Below, one piece after another: positions 23,765-31,904 of a DNA stretch of 64,000 nt (position 1 is its first letter; every line of letters begins with the position of its first letter). Source of the stretch: Hymenobacter lucidus (GTDB taxonomy: Bacteria; Bacteroidota; Bacteroidia; Cytophagales; Hymenobacteraceae); assembly GCF_020447265.1 (NCBI RefSeq), contig NZ_JAJADR010000006.1, positions 310,001 through 374,000 of the forward strand. The letters run 5' to 3'. The notes beneath the pieces were generated by a model. The model ran no database searches. It saw only the letters and a program-made list of their open reading frames with translations, and was not told the DNA's origin. The position numbers were made by a program, and so were the translations under genes.

Positions 23765-23887
23765 CTATTTCTTCTGTGTTTTCACGGTCTTGCCCGAGGG
23801 CTTGTCCTTGATTTCCGTTTCGTTTTCCTTCTCCTTGGCTTTGGTAGCGGGGTCGGTATGCTTCGGAGTGCTGGTGGTATTGGCCAT
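23765..23887 (-). CDS. Lysine-rich 40-residue protein
   Basis: A short ATG-to-TAG frame with codon use like its neighbours: very hydrophilic, 11 Lys, with Thr, Glu and Pro (for example TKAKEKENETEIKDKPSGK). It ends 26 bases before a strong minus-strand terminator, which supports a real gene. It has no hydrophobic segment and is probably disordered. Similar in character to the 125-residue hydrophilic protein at 53249; no family is recognised. Confidence 0.5.
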   Translation of the reverse strand: MANTTSTPKHTDPATKAKEKENETEIKDKPSGKTVKTQKK

Positions 23888-24010
23888 GTTGGGAAGTCCT
23901 GATTGTGAAAGAATACTTCCTGTACGGCCGTTGAGCTACAATGACTAGGCACCGGCCACTATTTATTTGGCGCGGGCCGCGCGGCAAGTGCTGCCGGCTA
24001 CCGTTTGGCG

Positions 24011-24481
24011 CTACGGTTTCAGCCTTACGTAGCGCTCAATATTCACCCTGTCCACGCCGGCACTTGCTACCTTTTCCACACCGCTTTGGGTGAGGGTATC
24101 GTTTTTTAACGTGACGGTGAATGCAAAATCATTATCCTCCCAGTTTCGGGCGCTGCAATACTCCAGGTGCTCACTGTAGAGGCTGTCTTTGAGTGAATAC
24201 TTGCCGCCCCCGGCCACGAATACGGCAGCTGAATCCTTGCCTTTTTTCAAGTCGTGCTGTAAAAAGGCAAAGTGGCTGTCATTAATGACTTTGATAAAGG
24301 ATTCGTTTTTGTTGCTGGCAGTGGTTACCGTGTCTCCCTTCTCAATAACCGTTCTGCTAACAAGCTGCCAAGTACCCGTTATGGGCATTTTACCGGCTTC
24401 GGGAGCGGTTTCCGTTCCTGACGTGCAGGACAGGAAGCTGCCAAGCACAGCGGTGAGGGCGACTACAGTTACTATTCTCAT
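24011..24481 (-). CDS. Lipocalin-like lipoprotein
   Basis: A 156-residue predicted lipoprotein with signal MRIVTVVALTAVLGSFLSC; the Cys19 follows a FLS lipobox. The mature part opens with ITGTWQLVSRTVIEKGD, the GTWxL start typical of lipocalin-like/DUF4488-type proteins, and shows alternating strands through GGGKYSLKDSLYSEHLEYC and FTVTLKNDTLTQSG. It may bind a small hydrophobic ligand, but this is inference from the fold pattern. A TACCTTAG (one mismatch to the -7 consensus) lies at 24571-24578 on its strand. Confidence 0.7.
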   Translation of the reverse strand: MRIVTVVALTAVLGSFLSCTSGTETAPEAGKMPITGTWQLVSRTVIEKGDTVTTASNKNESFIKVINDSHFAFLQHDLKKGKDSAAVFVAGGGKYSLKDSLYSEHLEYCSARNWEDNDFAFTVTLKNDTLTQSGVEKVASAGVDRVNIERYVRLKP

Positions 24482-24814
24482 TGTATTGATTTTTTCACAA
24501 ACCCAGAAACACTGCTACTGAATTAGCCATGGGCACCGGGCTTTTCTACGACCAGCGCAACTAGCAGCGGCTAAGGTAGCAGTATCTTATATATAGCGTT
24601 TTGCATAAATACTTATTGCACGATAGAGCACTATCTTGCTTGTCTGCATTTGGGCGTACGCATCGCGAAAAGCGCTTCGACTGACTCTTATTTCCCCTTG
24701 AAGGGCGTTTTCAGCAATTAGAAAATAGTCTGAAATAAAACGCCCCGCGCATCTTTCGATACGCGGGGCGTCTGAGGGTGCTAGCAGCGTGTACTTTGTA
24801 GTTCGCGTTAGGCT
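24482..24814. other. Intergenic region, AT-rich, one terminator
   Basis: No gene seen. It contains an AT-rich stretch near 24585-24640, the probable promoter region of the lipocalin-like gene, and the hairpin terminator of the AAA ATPase gene at 24738-24771. Confidence 0.5.
24738..24771 (-). terminator. CGCCCCGCG hairpin terminator, copy 2
   Basis: Near-identical to the hairpin at 23706, with a compensated pair change in the inner stem (C-G to T-A). On the minus strand it is followed by TTTTATTTC and ends the AAA ATPase transcript. Confidence 0.85.
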
Positions 24815-26335
24815 CTACCGGCGCCGGCGGGGCTTTTCTTCTTCGTCCTCATCATCCTCGCCGCCAAAGCTGGGCATGGTGAACATGGAGGAGAGCAGGT
24901 CCTTGAATTGGGTGCCGGCCTGCACCCGGTTGCGCGAAATGAGGCTGTGCTCGGCCAGGCCGTGCAGGCAGAACTCCATCAGGAACCAGGTGGTATCCGC
25001 GTCTTCCTTGGGGTGCAGGAAGGTCACGATGTTGCGCAGGCCGGGCACCTGCTCCAGGGCTTTGTGGTAGTCCTTGTCGGACGAGTCGTTGAGCACGTCC
25101 ACGGTGTTGCCGGCCCCGAACCAGTCCTGCACCTCTTTGTAGGGGTTCGGGATGGTCTTCTTTTTCTTCTGCTTGTCCGGGTCAGGGAAGTAAGTCAGGA
25201 ACAGCGTGCGGATGGCTTTGCCCATCAGCTTCTCGGCCACGATGCCGGCTCCCTCCTGCTCGCCTTCGTACACCAGCTCCACCTTGCCGGTGAGGGCGGG
25301 CACGGCAGCCAGAAAGTCGGCAATGCGCACGTAGGTCTTCTTCTCGCCGTTAATCAGGGCGCGCCGCTCGGCGGCACTGATCAGGCTTTCGTAGGCCGAG
25401 ATGGTGAGGCGGGCCGATACGCCGCTCTTAGCATCCACAAACTCCGACGAGCGGGCCTCCACGGCCACCTGCTCCACGAGGTCGTGGATGATTTCGTTGG
25501 TCGTTACCATGCCCTTTTGCTCGGGCTTGATGCGGGCCTCCTGCTTGGTGATGCGCTTCCCGATTTCGACGCTCTTGGGGTAGTGCGTGATGATCTGGGA
25601 GTCGATACGGTCCTTGAGGGGCGTCACGATGGAGCCCCGGTTGGTATAGTCCTCGGGGTTGGCCGTGAATACAAACTGGATATCGAGCGGCAGGCGCACC
25701 TTGAAGCCCCGGATCTGGATGTCGCCTTCCTGCAGAATGTTGAAGAGTGACACCTGGATGCGGGCCTGCAAATCGGGCAGCTCGTTGATAACGAAGATGC
25801 CGCGGTGCGAGCGGGGAATCAGGCCGAAGTGAATTACCCGCTCATCGGAGTAGGGCAGTTTCAGCGTGGCAGCCTTGATGGGGTCGGCGTCGCCGATGAG
25901 GTCGGCCACCGATACGTCGGGCGTGGCCAGCTTCTCGGTGTAGCGGTCCGAGCGGTGCATCCACGCAACGGGCGTGGCGTCGCCTTTTTCGGCAATCAGG
26001 TTTTTAGCGTAGATGCTCAGCGGCTCCAGCGGGTCGTCGTTGAGCTCGGAGCCTTCCACGACGGGAATGTACTCATCGAGCAGTTCGACCAGCAGGCGGG
26101 CAATGCGGGTTTTGGCCTGCCCGCGCAAACCGAGCAGGTTGATGTGGTGCATGCTCAAAATAGCGCGCTGCAGGTCCGGAATAACGGTTTCCTCGTAGCC
26201 GAAGATGCCGGGAAACACGTCCTCTTTGGCCTGGAGCTTGGCAATAAGATTGTCGCGGAGTTCCTGTTTTACGGAGCGGGGCTGGTAGCCAGACTTTTTC
26301 AGGTCGCCGAGGGTGCGAATGTCAATTCGGTTCAT
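24815..26335 (-). CDS. MoxR/magnesium-chelatase-type AAA+ ATPase
   Basis: A 506-residue cytoplasmic AAA+ protein. The Walker A is GLRGQAKT at residues 69-76, with Ala in place of the usual Gly before Lys as in RavA-type proteins. The Walker B is FVINE at 181-185, sensor 1 is FTANPEDYTNRG near 224-234, followed by TPLKDRIDSQI. The C-terminus is Asp/Glu-rich then RRRR. Such ATPases act with a VWA/MIDAS protein to remodel or load metal into client proteins; the likely partner is the VWA gene at 28369-29472. The two are split by a subtilase gene on the other strand. Confidence 0.9.
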   Translation of the reverse strand: MNRIDIRTLGDLKKSGYQPRSVKQELRDNLIAKLQAKEDVFPGIFGYEETVIPDLQRAILSMHHINLLGLRGQAKTRIARLLVELLDEYIPVVEGSELNDDPLEPLSIYAKNLIAEKGDATPVAWMHRSDRYTEKLATPDVSVADLIGDADPIKAATLKLPYSDERVIHFGLIPRSHRGIFVINELPDLQARIQVSLFNILQEGDIQIRGFKVRLPLDIQFVFTANPEDYTNRGSIVTPLKDRIDSQIITHYPKSVEIGKRITKQEARIKPEQKGMVTTNEIIHDLVEQVAVEARSSEFVDAKSGVSARLTISAYESLISAAERRALINGEKKTYVRIADFLAAVPALTGKVELVYEGEQEGAGIVAEKLMGKAIRTLFLTYFPDPDKQKKKKTIPNPYKEVQDWFGAGNTVDVLNDSSDKDYHKALEQVPGLRNIVTFLHPKEDADTTWFLMEFCLHGLAEHSLISRNRVQAGTQFKDLLSSMFTMPSFGGEDDEDEEEKPRRRR

Positions 26336-26611
26336 ATAGGGAAAGTAGTACGGCGCCCGGCAGCGTGGTAGCCTGGGCGCGGGAAGATACTAGTATAACT
26401 CCCCGAAGGGGTGGTTGGTTCGAGCCCAGTGGGCCGAAGGGCGCGGCTACCGGGCCGCCCATCACCCAAATATGTGAGGCGGCATATTAGCGGATCAGTA
26501 TATTCTTACCTATTCTTGCAAAAGTTCAAGCCTGCGAACAGTTTGACAGCGGCTCCGCGCCAGAATGCCTTTATGTACTGCTGCCGGCGGGCCACGCTTA
26601 CTTTCCTGCCT

Positions 26612-28264
26612 ATGAAATCCTTCCCTATTCTGGCGGCCCTGCTGGTGCTGCCGCTGGCTGGCCGGGCCCAGAGCCAGCCCGTCGAGCAGTGGCACCACCT
26701 CGATCCGGCTGCCGACCACGCCATGGGCATCAGCACCGCCCGCGCCTACGAGCTATTGCGGCAGTTGCCCGCGCCCAAGGGCGCTCCGCTTATCGTGGCC
26801 GTTATCGACGGCGGTATTGATACGGCCCATGCCGACCTGCGCCGGGTGCTGTGGCACAACCCGCGGGAAGTAGCTGGCAACGGGCTCGATGACGACCACA
26901 ACGGCTACACCGACGATGTGTACGGCTGGAACTTTACCGGGGGGCGCGACGGCCGCAATCTGTTTGTGGAGCAGAAAGAGGAAACCCGCATCTACGCCCG
27001 TCTCAAGGACCGCTACGAGGGCAAAACTGCGGCCACGGTACCCGCAGCCAACCGGGCCGAGTTTCAGCTTTACGAGCAGGCCAAGGCCGAATACCTGGCC
27101 CGGCGCGCCGAGGCCGAGGCACAACTGCAAGCCGACACCCGCCAGCTGACCGAGGACCGGGCCAACCTGACCCGGCTCAAGCAGGGCCTTAAGGTAACGG
27201 TGCTGGACTCGGCCCTGCTCCGCCGCCCCACCACGGCTGATACGGCGTTGCTGCGCTCGGCCAGTATGTACTACGGCGGCCTGCGCCAGATGCGCCTGCC
27301 CAACACCGATTCGCTGCTCAACCGCTTCGTGCGCTACAACGAGAAACTCCGCAAGCGCGTCGACTACGCCTACAACCTGGCCTACAACCCCCGCCCGCTG
27401 GTGGGCGACCATCCCGACGATCTTACCGAACGCCACTACGGCAACGCCGACGTAATGGCCAGCCGCTCCGACCACGGCACGGTACACGGCTCACACTGCG
27501 CCGGTATCATTGCCGCCGACCGCCGCAACGCCGTGGGTAGCCAGGGCATTGCCGACCAGGTCCGCATCCTGTCGGTGCGGTGCGCCCCCGACGGCGACGA
27601 GCGGGACAAGGACGTGGCCAACGCCATTCGCTACGCCGTCGACCACGGAGCCAAGGTTATCAGCATGAGCTTCGGCAAATATTTCTCCCCCGGAAAAGCC
27701 GCCGTGGATGAGGCCATGCGCTACGCCGGGGCCAAGGGCGTGCTGCTGGTGCACGCGGCCGGCAACGACCACCTGGACGTGGACAAGACTACGCAGTATC
27801 CCAGTCCGCGCTTTCTCAATGGCCAGGATATTCCGAACCTGCTGACCGTGGGCGCCAGCGGCCCTACCAACAACGAGCAGCTGATTGCGCCCTTTTCCAA
27901 CTACGGACAGCAGTCGGTGGATGTGTTTGCGCCCGGCCTCAACATCATGTCGACGGTGCCGGGCAGCCAGTACGCGCCCCTGAGCGGCACGAGCATGGCT
28001 GCACCCGTAGTGGCGGGCGTGGCAGCAGTGCTGAAATCGTATTTCCCCCAGCTCACCCCCGCCGAGCTGAAGCATATTATCATGCAGTCGGCGCGGCCTC
28101 TGCACACCCAGGTAATGAAACCCGGCACCAAACAGCTGGTAGACTTCGCCACACTGTCGAGAACCGGCGGAGTAGTCAACCTCTACGAGGCCCTGAAGCT
28201 AGCCCAGGCCCAGCAAGCGGCAGTAGCCAAAAAGCCGGCACGCAAGACTGCCCGGAAGTCATAG
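26612..28264 (+). CDS. S8 (subtilase) serine peptidase with a long insertion
   Basis: An exported endopeptidase of 550 residues. The signal peptide is MKSFPILAALLVLPLAGRAQ; earlier in-frame ATGs lack signal logic. The catalytic triad is Asp66 (IVAVIDGGIDTAHADL), His292 (VHGSHCAGI) and Ser461 (SGTSMAAPV). The roughly 225 residues between Asp and His are far more than in subtilisin (about 30) and include an Arg/Glu/Ala-rich likely coiled coil near 150-200. There is no T9SS C-terminal domain; it ends in a basic KKPARKTARKS tail. It sits between the AAA and VWA genes in opposite orientation. Confidence 0.92.
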   Translation: MKSFPILAALLVLPLAGRAQSQPVEQWHHLDPAADHAMGISTARAYELLRQLPAPKGAPLIVAVIDGGIDTAHADLRRVLWHNPREVAGNGLDDDHNGYTDDVYGWNFTGGRDGRNLFVEQKEETRIYARLKDRYEGKTAATVPAANRAEFQLYEQAKAEYLARRAEAEAQLQADTRQLTEDRANLTRLKQGLKVTVLDSALLRRPTTADTALLRSASMYYGGLRQMRLPNTDSLLNRFVRYNEKLRKRVDYAYNLAYNPRPLVGDHPDDLTERHYGNADVMASRSDHGTVHGSHCAGIIAADRRNAVGSQGIADQVRILSVRCAPDGDERDKDVANAIRYAVDHGAKVISMSFGKYFSPGKAAVDEAMRYAGAKGVLLVHAAGNDHLDVDKTTQYPSPRFLNGQDIPNLLTVGASGPTNNEQLIAPFSNYGQQSVDVFAPGLNIMSTVPGSQYAPLSGTSMAAPVVAGVAAVLKSYFPQLTPAELKHIIMQSARPLHTQVMKPGTKQLVDFATLSRTGGVVNLYEALKLAQAQQAAVAKKPARKTARKS

Positions 28265-28304
28265 CCGTAGCCATATCCGGCCGCCCGCTGAACGCAAAGG
28301 CAAC

Positions 28305-28352
28305 CCAGCAAAAAGCCCGTTACCCTTGCAAGGGTAACGGGCTTTTTGCTGG
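28305..28352. terminator. Bidirectional terminator between subtilase and VWA genes
   Basis: A perfect 48-base palindrome (two 24-base arms, core ACCCTTGCAAGGGT) with internal A and T runs, between convergent genes. Confidence 0.95.
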
Positions 28353-28368
28353 TGGTATGTGGGGCCGC

Positions 28369-29472
28369 CTACAGTGTTTTGCGGCGGTTCTTCTTATAAT
28401 CTTCGAATACCAGGTGGCCCAGGCCTTTGAGGCCCGAATAGTAAGCCTTGCCCTGATTGACCTGGGTGAATTCCTCCACGAACTGCTGCAGATAAGGGTC
28501 GGAGGCAATCATGAAGGTGGTAATCGGGATTTTGAGGCGGCGGGCGGCGGCGGCCAGGTTCAGGGTCTTGTTCACCACTTTCCGGTCGAGGCCGAAGCTG
28601 TTCTTGTAGTAGCCGTTGCCTTCCTTGAGGCAGGTAGGCTTGCCGTCCGTTATCATGAAAATCTGCTTGTTGGCCGTTTTGCGCTTGCGCAGCAGGTCCA
28701 TGGCCAGCTCCAGGCCCGCCACTGTGTTGGTGTGGTAGGGGCCCACTTCCAGGTAGGGCAAATCCTTGACCGTGATAGGCCAGGCGTCGTTGCCGAATAC
28801 GATAACGTCGAGGAAGTCTTTGGGATACTTCTGCTTCACGAGCTCGGCCAGGGCCATAGCCACCTTCTTGGCGGGCGTGATGCGGTCCTCGCCGTAGAGA
28901 ATCATCGAGTGCGAGATGTCAATCATGAGCACGGTGCTGGTTTGGGTTTTGTGCTCGGTTTCGCGCACTTCCAGGTCGCCCTCGGCCAGCATGAACTCCT
29001 CGCCCAAGCCGTGGTTGAGCTGGGCGTTGCGGATGCTTTCGGTCATCGAAATCTGCTCCAGAGAGTCGCCGAAGCGGAAGTCGCGGATGTCGGTGCTCAT
29101 CTCGTCGCCCTGCCCGGTCTGGGGCGTGCGGTGGTTGCCGGAGTTACCTTTCTTGAGCTTGCCGAAGATTTCCTCCAGAGCGCTTTTACGAATGCCCTGC
29201 TCGGTTTTGGGCGTTATCTTAAAGGCGCCCCGCTCCTGCTCGTTCTCATCGATGTAGCCCTTTTTCTTCAGGTCCTCGATGAAGTTGCCGATACCATAGT
29301 CGTTGTCGGTCAGCCCGTACTGCTTGTCCAGCTCCGAGAGCCACGACAAAGCTTCCCCTACGTCGCCGGAGGTGATGGTAACCAGCTGCATGAATAGCTT
29401 AAACAGCGTCTCGAAGCCTTTCTCGGACGACTCTTCGGGCACGAAATCCCGGAAACGAAAACCTGCGGCCAT
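28369..29472 (-). CDS. VWA-domain protein, probable partner of the MoxR-type ATPase
   Basis: A 367-residue soluble protein. The von Willebrand A domain in the C-terminal half has an intact MIDAS: DISHS from Asp185, a Thr in YHTNTVAG, and TDGKPT. The N-terminal 180 residues are helical and charged, as in CoxE-like or magnesium-chelatase D-like partners. No signal peptide or transmembrane segment is seen. It probably recruits a client to the AAA+ protein at 24815-26335, encoded on the same strand 2 kb downstream. Confidence 0.9.
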   Translation of the reverse strand: MAAGFRFRDFVPEESSEKGFETLFKLFMQLVTITSGDVGEALSWLSELDKQYGLTDNDYGIGNFIEDLKKKGYIDENEQERGAFKITPKTEQGIRKSALEEIFGKLKKGNSGNHRTPQTGQGDEMSTDIRDFRFGDSLEQISMTESIRNAQLNHGLGEEFMLAEGDLEVRETEHKTQTSTVLMIDISHSMILYGEDRITPAKKVAMALAELVKQKYPKDFLDVIVFGNDAWPITVKDLPYLEVGPYHTNTVAGLELAMDLLRKRKTANKQIFMITDGKPTCLKEGNGYYKNSFGLDRKVVNKTLNLAAAARRLKIPITTFMIASDPYLQQFVEEFTQVNQGKAYYSGLKGLGHLVFEDYKKNRRKTL

Positions 29473-29536
29473 AATACTGAAGATTGAAGTCTGATAACAA
29501 AGCGGCGGGCGGCAATGTTCGTTTATAGATCCCCGC

Positions 29537-29640
29537 CTGCCATCCTGAACTCTTGCGAAGAGCCTTAATAGGATACGAACGGTGAGCTTAACAACGTCTT
29601 GTTCTACCGTAATAAGGTCCTGCGCAAGCTCAGAATAACA
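29537..29640. repeat. Interspersed CATCCTGA-type inverted repeat
   Basis: The left part CATCCTGAACTCTTGCGAAG and the right part, whose complement reads TTCTGAGCTTGCGCAGGAC, are imperfect inverted copies of the common TCATCCTGAGCTTGCGAAGG repeat. Confidence 0.7.
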
Positions 29641-29689
29641 AACGATTTTTCAATTCTCGCAGTACCCGATACTTCCAACCACACCCACC

Positions 29690-29971
29690 ATGAAAGCCAT
29701 TTGGAACGACACCGTAATTGCGGAAAGCAACGACACGGTGGTAGTCGAAAACAACCATTACTTTCCCGCCGACGCCATCAAGCGGGAATATTTCGAGGAC
29801 AGCATTGCCCAGACTTCCTGCCCCTGGAAAGGCCGGGCCAGCTATTATTCCCTGCGCGTGAATGGCGAGCTGAACAAAGATGCGGCCTGGTATTATCCTC
29901 AGCCGAAGGACGCGGCCCAGGAAATTAAGAACCGGGTGGCCTTTTGGAAGGGCGTGAAAGTGGTGGAATAA
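29690..29971 (+). CDS. DUF427 protein
   Basis: A 93-residue single-domain protein. The family core is complete: MKAIWNDTVIAES, NHYFPADAIKREYF, SCPWKGRASYYSLRVNG, AWYYPQPKDAAQEIKNRVAFW. The tight C-P-W-K-G loop is the family hallmark. The function of DUF427 is not established. It stands alone between two repeat-rich gaps and precedes the PliI-like gene by 65 bases. Confidence 0.93.
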   Translation: MKAIWNDTVIAESNDTVVVENNHYFPADAIKREYFEDSIAQTSCPWKGRASYYSLRVNGELNKDAAWYYPQPKDAAQEIKNRVAFWKGVKVVE

Positions 29972-30036
29972 GCGCGTAGATCTATCTTCACGCCACCGTT
30001 GCCGTATAGGCAGCCATACCCTTTTTCGCCTTTTGT

Positions 30037-30675
30037 ATGCGTACCTCTTCCCGCCTCCTGCTGGCGGCTTCCGTGCTGGCTCTTGCCGCTAGCTGCGACA
30101 GTGCCCGCGAAACCACTACCGGTCAGCCCAACCCTACCACTTCCAGCGCCCCCGAGGCCCGGCCCACCCCACCGCCCGGCTTCAGCAAAACGCTGACAGC
30201 GGCGCCCTACACGTTCGTAGTCAGCACCGCCGGGCCGCTGGGGCAGCGGCAATTGCAGGTGCGCGCCGAGCAGGATGGCCAGGAGCTGACCACGGCCCAG
30301 GACACGATTTTGGGCGAAGTCACGGATGCGCGGCTGGTGAAGCTGACTGCCGGGCCCGGCTCCGAGCTGCTGGTGTTCGTGGAAGGGGCGGGCAGCGGCT
30401 CGTATGGCGAGCTGCGCGGCTATTGGTTTGGGGGCAAAGACTGGGAGCGGATGACAATGCCTACGCTGAGCGAAGTTGCCGCCCGCGGCTACCAGGGCCA
30501 GGATAAATTCCGGGTGCAGGGCAAAGAAGTGGTGCGCTCCTTCCCTATTTATGCCCCCACCGATGCCAACTGTTGCCCCAGCGGCGGCACCCGCACCATT
30601 CGCTACGTGCTGCCTGAGCGCAGCCTCACTTTCCGGCAGACGAGCGTAGTAAACGAAGCTCCGGCCGTACAATAG
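30037..30675 (+). CDS. Lipoprotein resembling PliI-type lysozyme inhibitors
   Basis: A 212-residue predicted lipoprotein: MRTSSRLLLAASVLALAASC with lipidated Cys20, then a Thr/Pro-rich linker. The mature domain has VEGAGSGSYGELRGYWFGG, DARLVKLTAGPGSELLVFV, and SFPIYAPTDANCCPSGGTRTIRYVL. The Ser-Gly-x-Tyr loop and the FPIY...GGTRxIxY ending resemble the PliI family, where a Ser and Tyr three residues apart in this loop are essential for blocking invertebrate-type lysozyme. This is by memory of the family pattern, so moderate confidence. Confidence 0.6.
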   Translation: MRTSSRLLLAASVLALAASCDSARETTTGQPNPTTSSAPEARPTPPPGFSKTLTAAPYTFVVSTAGPLGQRQLQVRAEQDGQELTTAQDTILGEVTDARLVKLTAGPGSELLVFVEGAGSGSYGELRGYWFGGKDWERMTMPTLSEVAARGYQGQDKFRVQGKEVVRSFPIYAPTDANCCPSGGTRTIRYVLPERSLTFRQTSVVNEAPAVQ

Positions 30676-30760
30676 GCGCCTGCCGGTTTATCACGAAGCC
30701 GTTTTCCGGATGGAGAACGGCTTTTTGCGTCTACTGGGAGTAAGTGCGCAAGAATCGGGT

Positions 30761-30790
30761 TTTGAGGCGGCGGGTGCGGCCGTAGCTTTG
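30761..30790 (+). promoter_or_regulatory. Promoter of the Ada/Ogt-like gene
   Basis: TTTG ending at 30764, 18-base spacer, TAGCTTTG (30783-30790). It places transcription start near 30796 and so translation start at 30812/30815, not at the in-frame ATG 30710. Confidence 0.75.
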
Positions 30791-30811
30791 GAAACCAATT
30801 TGCCTACTGCC

Positions 30812-31654
30812 ATGATGACTGACTACCAACGCATTGCCGCCGCCATCGGCTACATCCAAGCCAACTTCCGGGAGCAGCCCACGCTGGAACAAATTGCCGC
30901 CCAGGCCCATTGGAGCCCGTTTCACTTCCAGCGCAAGTTTCAGGAGTGGGCCGGGGTAAGCCCCAAGAAGTTTTTGCAGTATGTAAGCATTGAGCACGCC
31001 AAAAGCCTGCTCCAACAGCAGCTTTCCGTGGCCGACGCTACCCACGCCACCGGTCTGTCCGGCACCAGTCGCCTCCATGACTTATTCGTGACGCTGGAAG
31101 CCATGACGCCGGGCGAGTACCGGCAGGGCGGCGCGGCCCTCACCATTAGCTACAGTTTCGGCGACAGTCGTTTCGGACCATATCTGGTGGCCTCCACGCC
31201 CAAGGGCATCTGCCACCTGCACTTCGCTGACGATGCCGACCTAGCCCTGGCCGAGCTGCACCAGCAGTGGCCCCAGGCCGCACTACTGGCGCAGGCAAGG
31301 CCGGAGCACGCCCAGGTAGCCCGGTTTTTTGCCCGCGAGTTTCAGCCTGCCGACCGACTCCACCTGCACCTAAAAGGCACCGATTTTCAGCTAAAAGTGT
31401 GGGAGTCGCTGCTGCATATTCCCGAAGGTCGGCTTACTACGTATTCCGGGCTGGCCACCGGCGCGGGCTTCGAATCGGCGGTGCGGGCTGTAGGCACGGC
31501 CATTGGGGCCAACCCAGTCGGCTACCTCATTCCCTGCCACCGCGTTATTCGCCAGGGCGGCGAGCTGGGCCAGTACCGCTGGGGCGTCACACGCAAAGCC
31601 GCGCTGATGGGCTGGGAAGCGGCGCAAACGACAGCGTTGGTTGAGGCAAAGTGA
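30812..31654 (+). CDS. AraC-type HTH / methylated-DNA-cysteine S-methyltransferase fusion
   Basis: A 280-residue Ada-like protein that repairs O6-alkylguanine by suicide transfer to Cys242 in LIPCHRVIRQGGELGQYRWG. The N-terminal 100 residues are an AraC helix-turn-helix (QANFREQPTLEQIAAQAHWSPFHFQRKFQEWAGVSPKKFLQY). The phosphotriester-accepting zinc domain of E. coli Ada is absent, so it cannot sense methylphosphotriesters in that way. The promoter at 30761-30790 sets the start; two adjacent ATG codons (30812, 30815) are possible. Confidence 0.93.
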   Translation: MMTDYQRIAAAIGYIQANFREQPTLEQIAAQAHWSPFHFQRKFQEWAGVSPKKFLQYVSIEHAKSLLQQQLSVADATHATGLSGTSRLHDLFVTLEAMTPGEYRQGGAALTISYSFGDSRFGPYLVASTPKGICHLHFADDADLALAELHQQWPQAALLAQARPEHAQVARFFAREFQPADRLHLHLKGTDFQLKVWESLLHIPEGRLTTYSGLATGAGFESAVRAVGTAIGANPVGYLIPCHRVIRQGGELGQYRWGVTRKAALMGWEAAQTTALVEAK

Positions 31655-31689
31655 AGGGCATTCAGGAAACAACCTAAACGCCCTCTCGA

Positions 31690-31835
31690 CCATTCTGCGC
31701 TTCGAGCAGAGAGGAGGCATGCTGCGTGCAATGCTATTACGTCACGTTACGCTTGCGAAGCATCTCTGCCGCTTCGTTGGGCAATGAGTTACCACTGTGG
31801 TAAAGACACTTCGGCAAGCGCAGCATGACATTCTT
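31690..31835. repeat. Cluster of CATGCTGAGC-type interspersed repeats
   Basis: Three partial copies in alternating direction: CATTCTGCGCTTCGAGCAGA, then CTTGCGAAGCATCTCTGCCG plus CTTCGTTG, then the complement of TGTCATGCTGCGCTTGCCGA. Matches the pattern of widespread Bacteroidota intergenic repeats. Confidence 0.75.
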
Positions 31836-31854
31836 TACTATCGTCCCTAACGCA

Positions 31855-31889
31855 AAAAAGCCCTTGTTCCACCGGAGCAAGGGCTTTTC
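31855..31889. terminator. Bidirectional terminator between ada-like and desaturase genes
   Basis: AAAAGCCCTTG / CAAGGGCTTTT stem with an inner TCC/GGA extension, A-run and T-run at the ends. Confidence 0.9.
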
Positions 31890-31904
31890 TATCAGCAGGA
31901 TTCG

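Noticed and set aside
24590..24640. Possible replication origin or DnaA-box region in an AT-rich gap
   Set aside because: Too short, no repeated DnaA-box-like sequences, and no dnaA, dnaN or gidA-type gene nearby.
26359..26437. tRNA-like stretch with a T-arm-like GGTTCGAGCCC
   Set aside because: A T-loop TTCGAGC with a weak five-pair stem can be drawn, but no matching acceptor or proper anticodon arm is found.
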